Shown here: positions 45,280-56,431 of the stretch, in pieces | Position numbering within the stretch: the first letter of the stretch is position 1 | Layout: the number at the start of each line of letters is the position of its first letter | Source: Harmonia axyridis | Lineage: Eukaryota > Arthropoda > Insecta > Coleoptera > Coccinellidae | Direction of reading: 5' to 3' | Length of the DNA stretch: 64,000 bases | NCBI RefSeq assembly: GCF_914767665.1 | Contig: NC_059505.1 | Span: 43,397,506 to 43,461,505 of the forward strand | Position numbers and translations under genes: made by a program | Notes under the pieces: model-generated | Told to the model about the DNA's origin: nothing | Databases searched by the model: none | Seen by the model: the letters and a program-made list of their open reading frames with translations, nothing else

Positions 45280-45990
45280 GGTGGGCAAATTTCGATATTT
45301 TAGCACTACAACTTTTGAACCAGAGGAGATGGACAGACCCTATTCTCGTTCTCTTTTTCTGAGAAACTAATAAGAGTAGTATTCATTTTTGGGAAACTTC
45401 TTTTGTTTTCGAGTTATAAGCGAAAATTGGAAAAATGGCGATATCGAAAAACATTTATATCTCCGCTAATAGGTACTGATGATAGAGCTCTTAAATTAAA
45501 ACATCATACAGGCTCTTTTTTACGTAGAATTCAGTGGCGTGCTCGTCTTTTCAAAAGGGTTTTTAATTGCGAAGCTATGATCCAAAGTTATGTTTTTCCA
45601 AATGGAAACACTAGATTTCTGTGCTATTTTTTGACAGCTTAATTTTTCCTGAAGTCAAAAACATATAACATCGTATGGTATCAATATAAATAATGGAAAA
45701 TCGTCAAAAACCGATGTTATATATTTTTGAAATCAGGAAAAATTAAGCTTTCATAAAATGGAACCGAAATCTAGTGTTCCCATTTGAAAAAACATAACTT
45801 CGGATCATAGCTTCATAATTAAAAACCCTTTTGGAAAGACGAGCACGCCACTGGATTCTACGTAAAAAAGTGCCTGTATAATGTTTTTATTTCAGTGCTC
45901 TATTATCAGTACCTATTAGCGGAGATATAAATGTTTTTCGATATCGCCATTTTTCCTATTTTCGCTTTTAACTCGAAAACAAAAGAATTT
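45280..45990. mobile_element. FB3: foldback element with arms of about 277 bp
   Basis: Left arm 45397-45673 and right arm 45712-45987 are inverted copies separated by about 40 bp. The left side also has the outer GGGTGGGCAAATTTCGAT segment, but the right outer segment is missing where repeat I2 begins. Open frames in the arms (45403-45642) are not protein-like. Confidence 0.8.
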
Positions 45991-46265
45991 GACGGGTACG
46001 TTTCGAATTTTGAAATGATTTATAATCACACATTGAATTCGGGAATTAGGTATGTCTGACGAGATGGATTTAACACCAACAGAATTGAGAGAAATTGCGA
46101 ATATAATGTCGCAAATCATTTCACTCTATTCAAATTATATTATATTAACAAATGACGTGTGTTGAATTTTGATAGGATTGGAAGTCAGTGTAGACAACCA
46201 CAAAACGAAAAATATAACTGAAGAGAATGCTGCAATGAGTTCATTACGATACTGAAATAGAGAAA
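45990..46265 (+). repeat. I2: second copy of repeat I
   Basis: Matches 37660-37920 including the short frame MSDEMDLTPTELREIAN. Synonymous-looking and conservative differences in that stretch hint that it was once coding. Confidence 0.5.
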
Positions 46266-46269
46266 ACAA

Positions 46270-47391
46270 ATTTTGTCTAATTAACAAAATTCTCTTTCCT
46301 TCTTCAACCTTTTCTGTTTTGGATCCCAAACATTTGTTTACCCTAGGAGTTCAACGACGTAAAATAAACATTTCCCGTGTGTGTTTGTGTTGGTAATTCT
46401 GCTTAAAACATCACAAATTGAACTTTGGGTGAATATAGGGGGAATACATTTCAACACCTTTACTAGTCTCTACCAGATATTTGTTTCGAAGAGAGAAATG
46501 TTTGAAAGGAATGTTTACGTTACGTTTGTGTAAAAAACGAAAACGAAACCCAAATACAAGATCATCAACTACTTACATAATATACGTAAAGGAAAGAACG
46601 TTCTTCCAACATAAAATAAGAGGAACATCTGAATCTCGAACTCAACGCCAAAATTGAGATGAGTGACTTGATTCAATGGTTCATACTCAGTGCTAAAACA
46701 AGTCGAAACATGTTCGCTTCCCAATTGAAACATTGCTGCTTTTGTAATAGATTATATCATTTTTTTTGCTCTCCTCTTATTTATTCTGATGATCTAGTAT
46801 CTCGATTGTGTATACAAACGTTTAAATCAGGGACCGGCAAAAGATAAATAGCAGCCATAATATTTAAAATGGGATCATTATAAAAATAAACTTCGATAAG
46901 AATGCCGCCACACTGTTGCTAACTGCATACGATAACTATATGGGAATATTAATTCGAAGAGTGTGGCGAGATAGAATGAGAATCTTTCTGGTAATCGCTT
47001 CTTTTTGTGATAAGTTCATGTTCAACTGAACACTTTCTGTTCTTTCCACTACACAAATATTCTATTATTGATTGAGTTGCTGAATCGTTGACTTGTTCGA
47101 TAGACAAAGAATATCGTAACAAGTGGAACGCAGGGGAATTTAGAACTGAACCCTGCAGCACACCTTGTTCCATAGCTCAAGAACCTTTGAGAATGAAAAT
47201 TTGTGTTTATACTTTTCACTTCTAGTATAGGATGGTTCGAACATTGTTATTCTTATTTTTTTATGGCAGTGAATTTTTCCAACTTCGTAATATTTGGTAT
47301 TACAGTCTTATTAGAATTTATTACTGGTAGAATATTATACATGAATTACTCTCTTGACTCTCTGGTATATCTGGATTGAACCAGTGATATA
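46270..47391. other. unassigned intron sequence
   Basis: Nothing recognised. Confidence 0.35.
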
Positions 47392-47694
47392 CAGGGTATT
47401 TAAATCAGATTGAAAAATTTGTAAATGGAAATTTGCAGAATTTTCACCATTTCAAATTATACATCCAGAATATTATGGATTCATAAGATAGGTACGCAAA
47501 CAGAAGCTCCACAAAATTTATCACCATATGGTGAAATAAACTGGTTTTCGTTGAAACAGCTGTTTTTTTTGCATTAAAAATTAGCATATCACATGATGAA
47601 AACTCTGAATTGGAATATCTATGCCAAATTTGAGTTGAATATCTTGTGAGGGAAGGTGAAAAAATCTTGAAAAACATCGAATTTCAACACCCTG
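47392..47694. mobile_element. 303-bp CAGGGT-ended element
   Basis: Begins CAGGGTATTTAAATCAG and ends AACACCCTG with TA outside both. Part of its interior (GGAATATCTATGCCAAATTT) recurs inverted near 62675. Non-coding. Confidence 0.6.
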
Positions 47695-48444
47695 TATCTC
47701 GAAAACGAATCATTTGCTGACCCAGGTTCAAAGGACTTTTTTCTTTTAATATTCCGAGGAATCTGTCATTTTTTATTGTACCTCCTGCATAAAATGTTAG
47801 ATTTCTATATCTTTCCCAACTATACAGATATGGAGCATCGTGCTACTGTTACAAAAATACAAATTCAACCACACTATTCTCGCTTAAACATCCTTTAAAC
47901 TTTTCTGTATTCACCCTGCGTCGTTTGCGCATTTTTCCCGAAAGATCGTAAAAAAAGTACACGGGCTGCAGATCCGGTTGATTAGTGGTCTCTGATAGAT
48001 TACAAAACACGCTTAACGACCGGCGTATCTTAGCGTATATATACGAGGGACATCGGCCCGATGTCCAATATATACCCGAACTAATTAAAACTTATTTTAT
48101 ATAAGTAAACGGGCGAGCTAATGAAACGGGTATTTAATCGATTCAGAAATCTCCATGTGGTCCTTCGACGAGGATAAAAAGCCGATTAGCAGACTGGAAC
48201 TGGTTATTGAAAATCTCGATGCAGTTATGTTATCGTCTAAGTGATTTTACGGGATATCTGCATGCCTGCATTGGCGTAACAAGGGTCTAGCTGATGGGCG
48301 GTCTTCGCTCTTTGCTGATCTTTTTACCTGGTACGTCTGAACAGGTCTCGTCTTGAAGCTGTTGTGTAGGCACGCGTAAACAAAGAGAGAAAATAAAATT
48401 GCAGGTCGAGTAAAATAGTATGCATCTTCGTTTATTTATATATA
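47695..48444. other. unassigned intron sequence with a GC-richer core
   Basis: 47990-48370 is repeat-free and less AT-rich and contains the 19-bp palindrome at 48048-48066. Possible regulatory DNA. No exon signature. Confidence 0.35.
48048..48066. promoter_or_regulatory. perfect 19-bp palindrome
   Basis: GGACATCGGCCCGATGTCC has two perfect 9-bp arms around one base, within an ATATATACG context. It could be a dimeric factor site. Function unknown. Confidence 0.25.
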
Positions 48445-48865
48445 AAATAGTTATTTATAATACAAGTGCAGAAGGCATTGATATTCTTCCACGAGTTCAA
48501 AATTCAAAAACGAGCCACGAAGTGGCGAGTTTTTGAATGAACGAGTGGTAGAATTAGACTTCTGTACGAGTATTATACATTATTTTCTCTAATTCATTGC
48601 ATTTTTATTGAAATTAATGAAATATTTTCATAAATATATTTTAGTGATTTTTGCATTGAAAAATGTTGGTTGGCAGAACTGATTTCTTTAAGGCAAATTG
48701 ATGAATTGACAGATAAAGCCGTGGCGGAAAGTTCGGAGTACCACCATAGAATAATAAAATATAACTATGAAAACTGTGCGTTTCTGATATATTCTCGCAC
48801 GATTTTGTTCTACAAGATGTGGAAGAATGAACGGAATAACCACAGAATTAGAGAAAATAATATGA
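48445..48865 (+). repeat. B7: best-preserved copy of repeat B
   Basis: Runs from AGTTATTTATAATACAAGTG to CACAGAATTAGAGAAAATAA. The hairpin 48503-48537 pairs TTCAAAAAC with GTTTTTGAA and GCCAC with GTGGC. The inverse copy in hAT-2 supports the boundaries. No coding capacity. Confidence 0.7.
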
Positions 48866-48949
48866 TTTGTTATTTTTTGCACATTTGGGAGGATTCATTT
48901 TGATCTTAAAAAAAGAGTGTATTTTAAGAGGAATCAATGGATGTTTATT

Positions 48950-49085
48950 TTACTGTAAAGGAATCGGATCAATTGTAGAGCATTGGGATAGACCTCATCT
49001 TTCAATGGCCAAAAAGAAAAAAGTCTAAAGATGTTAAATCACAAGATCGCGGTGGCCAATTGTGATCAGCCCTTCGAAAAATAAC
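48950..49085 (-). pseudogene. transposase fragment related to family A
   Basis: The minus strand reads NWPPRSCDLTSLDFFLFGH and then stops. It matches the third catalytic Asp region of family A but continues differently, so it is a distinct, older relative. Confidence 0.55.
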
Positions 49086-49489
49086 AAGAAACTTTCATTG
49101 CAAAATTGTATCTTCGAAACTAAAAGTATTAGTATACACAACACCTACTTTTCTGAAGATCCTAAATGACCTGCATTCACCACCATTCATGTTACGCCCT
49201 GTACATCAACTATGAGATTATATGCGTAAGTGCATCATGCGTTGTTTCCTAAACCATTATCTTAGTGGGAATTTACTGTTTGCTATCTAAGTGGGAAATT
49301 TGAACGGTTAAGTTTTCTTTTAATAGAATTTTTGGGTAATTGACACCAGCTGGAAATAACTATTTCCAGATAAAAGAAAACTTTACCGAGATAATGCTTC
49401 AGAAAATGTTGACCTAAGAAAAAATGCGATATAAATGTTGTTCTTTGTCATTCATTGCTTCTTTGAACAACCTGCAAATTGATTTTTTG
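49086..49489. other. unassigned intron sequence
   Basis: Nothing recognised. Confidence 0.35.
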
Positions 49490-49640
49490 CGGGATCCAGT
49501 GTTCCGAGTTCCTGATGTTGCCAAGACGGTAGGCCGTTTTTATTGGTTGCTAGCGAGGTTGCTAGGCTAATTGCCGACATCTCCATAACAACACATTCAA
49601 TTTTACGAAAAACAAGAACCCCAACACTCTGAGTTTTCAG
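49490..49640 (-). repeat. G2: copy of repeat G
   Basis: Inverse of G1 at 43434-43560. Confidence 0.55.
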
Positions 49641-50018
49641 CCAATTTAGGTAAACAAACATCTGGTGTTGGTTAAGCGACTGCTTGAAAAATGAATTGAA
49701 TTCTTCTAATCTGATAAAAAGATGAATCATCGTACGTGCATTATTAAGAGTTCGAAATATTTAATTACAATTAGAATTTTGGTTGGAACTGAAAACATTT
49801 TGAGTATTTCTAAAAGCTAATATTCCTTCTGTTTATTGAATCAAGTAAATGAACAATTTAGAAATTATTTTATTTAGCCGATATCCGATAAATATAAACT
49901 TTGCTCCCCTTTGCTGAAGGAAGAGCAAGACTTTTGGGTTGAAAAAAATTTTAAATTGAAAAAAAAAATGTAAAATGCATTTCCGATCATTCTGAACTAC
50001 TTTGGTTTCGTGTATGTA
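49641..50018. other. unassigned intron sequence
   Basis: Nothing recognised. Confidence 0.35.
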
Positions 50019-50130
50019 CAGGGTGTCCCAAATTCGATCCTTGAAATGGATGACCTTTTCAAAGAACGGATAGCAAATCTACAGCTAAAAAACTGCATTG
50101 AAAAGTACAGGGCGTCCCATTTTAAAACAC
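50019..50130 (+). repeat. tandem CAGGGTGTCCCA-type ends
   Basis: CAGGGTGTCCCA at 50019 and CAGGGCGTCCCA at 50108 are in the same orientation, about 89 bases apart, each after TA. They look like two nested or abutting element ends. I cannot find matching right ends. Confidence 0.4.
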
Positions 50131-50689
50131 CATCTTTCCTTTACCTCTCTAAAACGGTAATTGATTTTTATGATATGTTATGAGTACCTTATGAACCAAA
50201 CTGAAAAAAATATTTGAGAATTTGTCTTATATCTAGATATTAACCTTCGTTTTTTGGCCAATTTTTGTCATTTTGAGAAAATTCCCTTAATTTTGATCGG
50301 CTATATCTCGGTTGATATCAGTTTGAGAAGAAAGTTTGTGAATACAAAATCGTAGAGAATTTAATGCTCTACAACTTCGATAATGAACACATGGTCGAAA
50401 AACACTTAGTTTAGAAGTTATGGGCAGAAAACTAAAAACAATTCGAAAATGTTGAGATTCTCCTCAAGTTAGGATAGGAATTTTTTCCATTGGACCCCAC
50501 TTTTTTTGTTTTCTCAACTGAACTATAAAGGAAAGGTTAATGATTTTATTCCTCGAACGAATTTTATGTTTTATAATTGCAAATAATGAGTCAAAAACCG
50601 CAAGGACTATTTTCGGTAACCTGATAGTCGACAGTCGCTCGAGATAGTAGTCATAATAAAAGTCAGAGTGTTCACAAGTGGGCACTGGC
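50131..50689. other. unassigned intron sequence
   Basis: Nothing recognised. Confidence 0.35.
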
Positions 50690-51180
50690 CATTCTCAGTT
50701 TCTCCGTTCTCGGAACAACCACCGACATTCTGCTTGTGTAAACACCAGAATCATCGTGCCCCTAATTGGAGAGACAGAGAGAGAGAGAAGGAATTTCGGG
50801 CCCCTGTAATTTTCGTCCAGGCGGACAAAGACGGTAGGAGGGCCCCCGAGATGCGGGTCCCCGCCATTATTTACCTGGTTCTGGGGGCCTCGGATCCTCC
50901 GGTTACTCGTTAAACGTAATTAGACCACTCGAATAATTACTTAATAACACGTATAAGACGGCGTCCTATTCTCTACCCCGCTTGTGTGAGTGCACGATTC
51001 GTAATTCGAAAACGATTTCTAGGTACGAGTGAGAGAGTCCAAATTGCTGCTTTTATTTGTGGGAATGCCGTTTTAATACGCCGTCCGGGACGGTCTAGAC
51101 TCTCGGAGTCACCAATTTGGACCGTCGATGGCGCTTTTAATTCTAGTTGTGCGAGGGGTTATTCTCTGTTGTTTTTTTTT
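50690..51180. promoter_or_regulatory. GC-richer repeat-free island in BAMBI intron 1
   Basis: Strong contrast to the AT-rich surroundings, with no family repeats and no credible exon (frames lack domain signatures). It contains the 20-base composite palindrome at 51081-51100. A conserved enhancer is my preferred guess. Confidence 0.35.
51081..51100. promoter_or_regulatory. overlapping palindromes including the Smad motif GTCTAGAC
   Basis: CCGTCCGGGACGG (6-bp arms) shares its last G with GTCTAGAC, the classical palindromic Smad-binding element. GC-rich Mad-type sites next to GTCT boxes are typical of insect BMP-response elements. The exact Drosophila spacing is not met. Confidence 0.35.
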
Positions 51181-51458
51181 TAGTCCTATCTTCTCTCGGT
51201 TTGTTATTTTCTATAATATCGGTTTATTATTTCTTTATGTAGGAATGTTTCGAATCTAATTGGATGGACGGTTATATCTTTCATTGTGAAATTGGTCGAT
51301 TTGGATTATTATTTTCGATAACTAACATTTGGAATCGTTCGATTCCAGGAAAAAATTGTTCTATGAACTTAATAATGTGCTGAACCAATATTTTAATAAC
51401 CTCCTTCAGCAATAAAGAATAAAATTTGTTCGAAATGTCCACCTTGGCTTGAACTTCT

Positions 51459-52020
51459 GAGTAATAAACAGATAGAGGGAGCATATGCCATTTTCAGTAA
51501 GCATATTTTGTCCCCAACATGAACTGTCAAGTTTGACATGAAGCGTGCGGAAATGAAAACATATCAGTGATACGATATTTCACTCAATTTGCAAGTTTCA
51601 CCACAAAGAACGCACTTCTTATGTTTCATAGTGAATCAACGTTTCATATTAACTCAAAATATATTGAAATAAATACCTAAATATATCAGCAATTCGGAAA
51701 ACAAACTTCAAGCGCGCCTAAACACCTGAAACAACCGATGACACTAGGAGAGCAAAAGTTGCCAAACCTTAGATTTCAGCATGTAGATACAGAAAATAAT
51801 AAATATTCTGTTTATTACAAATTCGACAATTAGGAAAAATATCGGATTCCAAATATTCAAATTTGTATATTCAATCGGGAATAACTCAAATAAATATATT
51901 TCATTCAATATAATATACATTGATAACGATATAGTAAAATTGTGGATTTGGAAATATATCACAATTCGACAACGTAATCTAACCATGGGGACATGTAAAA
52001 ATCTATGCTTATTACACTAT
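51459..52020 (+). mobile_element. E5: family E element with eroded right end
   Basis: Left tip GAGTAATAAACAG, right end shortened (TATGCTTATTACACTAT). Flanking 10-mers GCTTGAACTT and AGTTGAAATT agree at 7 of 10. Confidence 0.7.
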
Positions 52021-52519
52021 AGTTGAAATTTTCTGGAATTTTGTTATTCTGCGGTCATTTTATTTCAAGTGACAGTATATTGTTTTCGTTTCCAAGATCT
52101 GGGGAGTTGAATGTATTCCAAATAAATAACAAATTTAAAAAAAAGAGATCTTGAGTCCTTGAAGATTTTTCCTCTAAGTCTAATAGTTTTCGGGATATTT
52201 TCAGTAAGCATTCAATTTAGAACAACCTGTTCTATTCCGTTGCATTTTTATGGTTTGGTTCGCTTGTAAACAAGCCTAAGATTCTTCGATACACCCAGTC
52301 GCAGTATGTAGAGCATCACACGCATTTGAAAAACGCAATAGCTTCCGGTTGGTCACCAAACCGACCAGATCTACTTCCTATACGATTGCAACATCCTATA
52401 AGGGACTTTTCTCGGAACAATCGAACGTACTTTCCACAGCCACATCTTTCAGCGAAAATCCATCCATCCGTTTATGTCATCGACGATTCCAAGAAGTCTG
52501 ACTAAAAAAAAAAAAAATC
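52021..52519. other. unassigned intron sequence
   Basis: Nothing recognised. Confidence 0.35.
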
Positions 52520-52860
52520 GGTCACCGCAACGAATCTGCGTCATAAGTCACCGAGATAAACTCTTAAAAGGTCTCTAATGCATCGTCGAGACGCACTAAA
52601 ATCCCGAAAAAAAGTCAACGGAGCGGAGAGTGGTTTTCGATAAGCGAAAGAGCAAGAGATAATTACGGATGGGTTATGGCCCCACCGGATGCGACTACGG
52701 TAGACTTTTTGGGGTACCGCCGGTGCACTCTCGACGTCACATGGTCGAGCTGGCGCCAATGGCCCGACCTCTTTGTCGTGGCGGTGCAGCCGAAACGTGC
52801 GGAATTCCTAAAAATATATCTCTGGAAAGCCGCGTGAGAGTGGGTAAGGCCACTTGAACG
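52520..52860. promoter_or_regulatory. second GC-richer repeat-free island
   Basis: Contains GGCGCCAATGG, TCGACGTCACATGG and GGTACCGCCGG and no exon signature. Possible intronic enhancer of BAMBI, unproven. Confidence 0.3.
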
Positions 52861-53191
52861 CATCGGGGACTTTTCGAGTGGATGTCGTTCGAAATTTCGT
52901 TCTTCGAGGAGAGGTACGTCATAGGCTGTTGAAAAAATGAGCTTTGGGGGTCTTTTAAGTGGATATAATAGAGGTTCGTTATACGTTTAAGTTTTTGTGG
53001 AAAGAATATTTCGGGTTGTTCGATTTTTTTCATGTTGATGACTTGAAATTAGAGCTTTTGCGAGTTTATGAATGGTTTTCCAGTAGGATAAATACTATTT
53101 ACAATGCTTATTTCTAATGGCACACAATTTTAAATTTTTTTACATATTTTAAGTCATTTATGGCTGGTTTATGAAAGGCCAATCAACGTAA
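52861..53191. other. unassigned intron sequence
   Basis: Nothing recognised. Confidence 0.35.
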
Positions 53192-53525
53192 AATACGCTC
53201 TATTAGTGTGACGTCACACACCGCCATTTTTGGTTCTCCTGTCAGTGTTCGGAATCCAAACAAATAAATTGTCATTCAAATTAGTACGGTGTCGTTAAAG
53301 GAATTGGCTCATTTTGATAATTAAGATTTCAGTATTAATTGATAGACAGAAGGAACGAGGTTAATACCAGTAAATTTGAATCCTGTATCATTCCCCAGAT
53401 TTTGTAAAAAGCCGTGTTTATTAATTGAACTTCAAGTTCGAACTTACTGGCATTAATCTCGTGCCTTCTGTCTATCAATTAATAGTAAAATCGTTCCTTG
53501 AATATTCTTAGTTATCAAAATGAGC
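53192..53525 (+). repeat. F2: repeat F extended as a foldback
   Basis: 53192-53428 is the inverse of F1. 53440-53525 repeats its second half in inverted order (CTTCTGTCTATCAATTAATA recurs), giving a hairpin with arms of roughly 90 bases. Confidence 0.6.
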
Positions 53526-53959
53526 CAATTGAATAGCATAGAAGTTTCACCGATTCCAAATCATCACAATTCAAAATGAAATGCGAAAAGACTGAAAAGA
53601 ACTATTTATATCAGTAAACCTGAATCCAAGAGTAACCTTACGTGAAGTATTGTCACAGAGTAACATAAAATTCAGGTGTGTTGGTTATTCAACCAACAAT
53701 CGTCGATTTGAAGCCGGTATATCAACAGAAAATGCCATAGTATTTAATTAAAGTTACGCAATCCATCGCCACACATTCGCTTTCAGAGAAATAACTTACG
53801 GGTACTTTGGCGCATATGAAGTACCGATATATGCCACATCAATTAAGCTGTTGCATAAGAGAAAATAACATTTGACTCGATCACAATCGAAAAAAAGACA
53901 CCAAATCGATTTTGGAAAGGCGATGTTATTGGGCGTAGTAGTTCCTTGATTGAAAACCA
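53526..53959. other. unassigned intron sequence
   Basis: Nothing recognised. Confidence 0.35.
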
Positions 53960-55026
53960 AGGGAAAAAATGAAGTTGAAGCAAAATCTTGGCTTTTTGAA
54001 GAGTTTCCGGGGTCTGCACCACGAAAATCAACCATCATTTATTTGTACGCTAAGTTTGAACGTGGTGAAATGAGCACCGACGACGACGAACGCAGTGGAC
54101 GCCCAAAAGACGCTGTCATCGACGAAAAAATAAAAAAAGTTCACAAAATAATTTTGAATGACCGTAAAGTGAAGTTGATCGAGATAGCAGACATTGTGAA
54201 GATATCATCTGAACGAGTACATCATATCATTCGCGAATATTTGTACATGAGAAAGCTGTGTGCAAAATGGGTGCCGCGCGAGCTCACAATCGATCAAAAG
54301 CAACAACGTGTTAATGATTCTGAGCAGTGTTTGAAGCTGTTCAAGTGCAATAAACCTGAATTTTTGCGTCGATAAGTGACAATGGATGAAACATGGCATC
54401 ATCATTACACTCCGGAGTCTAATCGAAAGTGAGCTGAGTGGACTGCGCACGATGATCCGAATCCAAAGCGAGGAAAAACACAACAGTCAGCTGGCAAGGT
54501 TATGGCATCAGTATTCTGGGATGCACAAGGTATAACATCCATTGATTACCTCCAAATGGGCCAGACCATCAACAGCGATTATTATATAGCGTTATTGGAT
54601 CGTTTAAAGGATGAAATCGTTAAAAAACGGCCCCATTTGAAGAAAAAAAGGTGCTGTTTCATCATGACAATACGCCGTGTCACAAATCAATGAAAACAAT
54701 GGTAAAATTTCATGAATTGGGCTTCGAATTGCTTCTGCATCCACTGTATTTGCCAGATCTGGCCCCCAGTGACTTTTTCCTGTTCTCAGACCTGAAAAGA
54801 ATGCTCGCTGGAAAGAAATTTAGCGCCAATGAAGAAGTAATCGCCGAAACTGAGACCTTTTTTGAAGCGAAAGACAAATTGTACAACAAAAATGGTATCG
54901 AAAAGTTGTGAGATCGCTATTATCGCTGTATCGCTCTCGAAGGTAACTATGTTGAATAATAAAATCGAATTTTGCCAAAAAAATGTGTTTTACTATGTTG
55001 GACCGGAGACTTTTCAATTGGCCTGT
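53960..55026 (+). mobile_element. C4: 5'-truncated irritans-type mariner
   Basis: Begins inside codons for VEAKSWL. The frame runs 53950-54375 with the helix-turn-helix region intact and is then cut by TAA just before the first Asp (VTMDETW follows out of the stop). The last parts 54502-54693 and 54651-54911 hold HHDNTPCHK and PDLAPSDFFLF. The right repeat ends at TA 55027-55028. Confidence 0.85.
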
Positions 55027-55028
55027 TA

Positions 55029-55836
55029 CGTTGTGCTTGTGATTTCTCGATATCGGCCTCTCATCTAGGACAGCAGCGTACACGTTGGGAAGTGTTCCAT
55101 CCTGGTGAAGATTGGCCTTCGTTCGGATGGGAAAATAACACTTCACAACTTTAACACGATCTATTGATTAATTCACATCAAGAAGAGATACAGGGATTTT
55201 GTAACCGTGAACATTTCAATTCCCATCGAGAACCATTGATTATAATTAGCGGCAGTAAAATTGTACTCGCGGTATATACGAATCAGAGGCGTATTTGTGG
55301 TATTCGACTGTGAGAACTCAATAAGCTGTATCTAGTGGGTGGTCGGAAAGTATTGAGAATGGAAAAAATGATATATTCGAGTATAAAAGGGCGGTCACCA
55401 AATTATTATCTCATCCATGATGAAAGATCATACTATAATTTTATTAGACTGTCGACTCTGCTGGGCCCATAACATGTTAACGTTTACAGTGTTTTTTGGA
55501 TAAATGATTACCTCAATGAAAGTAATGACTGTTATATCAACCAAATTATTTTCTCTGTTAACTGAACGGTCTTATCATCAATAAAACAACAGCGAAGGAT
55601 GTTTTTGGAGTTATTCTAAATAGAATGTTGCCATCTATATCACTCAACTTATGAAGTTAAATGAATTAAACTATTAAATAAATTCTTGTTCTGCGCAGGA
55701 CAGTTCCCTGTAACAAAGTTAGAAATTTGAAAAATAATATCGAATCAAAGTTCACCAATCTTAGAAATGGAAATTTATAAATTCATACTTATTTTTAATA
55801 TGACATTTACAGAATACGAATAAGCAGCTCTAGAAT
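55029..55836. other. unassigned intron sequence
   Basis: Nothing recognised. Confidence 0.35.
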
Positions 55837-56431
55837 CATAGAGTAATGAACATAGATAGAGGGAGTATACCTACGCCACCTTTACATGTCCCCAACATGC
55901 TTAGATTACGTTGTCGGATTGTGATATATTTTCAAATCCACAATTTTACTATATCGTTGTGAATGTATATTTTATTGACTGAAATATATATATATATATT
56001 TGAGTGATTCCCGATGAAATATCCAAATTTGAATATTTGAAATCCGATATCTTTTCTAATTGTCGAATTTATAATAAGCAGAATATTTATTATTTTCTGT
56101 ATCTTCCTGCTGAAATTCAAGGTTTGGCAACTTCAGCTCTCCTAGTGTCATCGGTTGTTTCACGTCGTTTGGCGCGCTTGAAGTTTGTTTTCTGAATTTC
56201 TGATATATTCAGGTATTTATTTCAATATAATTTGAGTTGATATGAAACGTTGATTCACTATAGGACATAAGAAGTGCGTTCTTTGTGGATAAACTCGTGA
56301 ATTGAGTGGAATATCGTATCACTGATATGTTTACATTTCCGCGCACTTCATGTCAAATTTGACAGTTCATGTTGGGGACAAAATTTGCTTACTAAAAATG
56401 ACATATGCTCCCTCTATCTATGTTCATTACT
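55837..56431 (-). mobile_element. E6: family E element
   Basis: Tips CATAGAGTAATGAACATAG and TATGTTCATTACT. An AT dinucleotide run lies at 55984-56000. Flanking 10-mers agree at 7 of 10 (GCTCTAGAAT, AGTCTCGAAT). Confidence 0.75.

Noticed and set aside
45403..45642. 79-codon frame in foldback FB3
   Set aside because: Lies in an inverted-repeat arm and its inverse arm does not keep the frame. Not protein-like.
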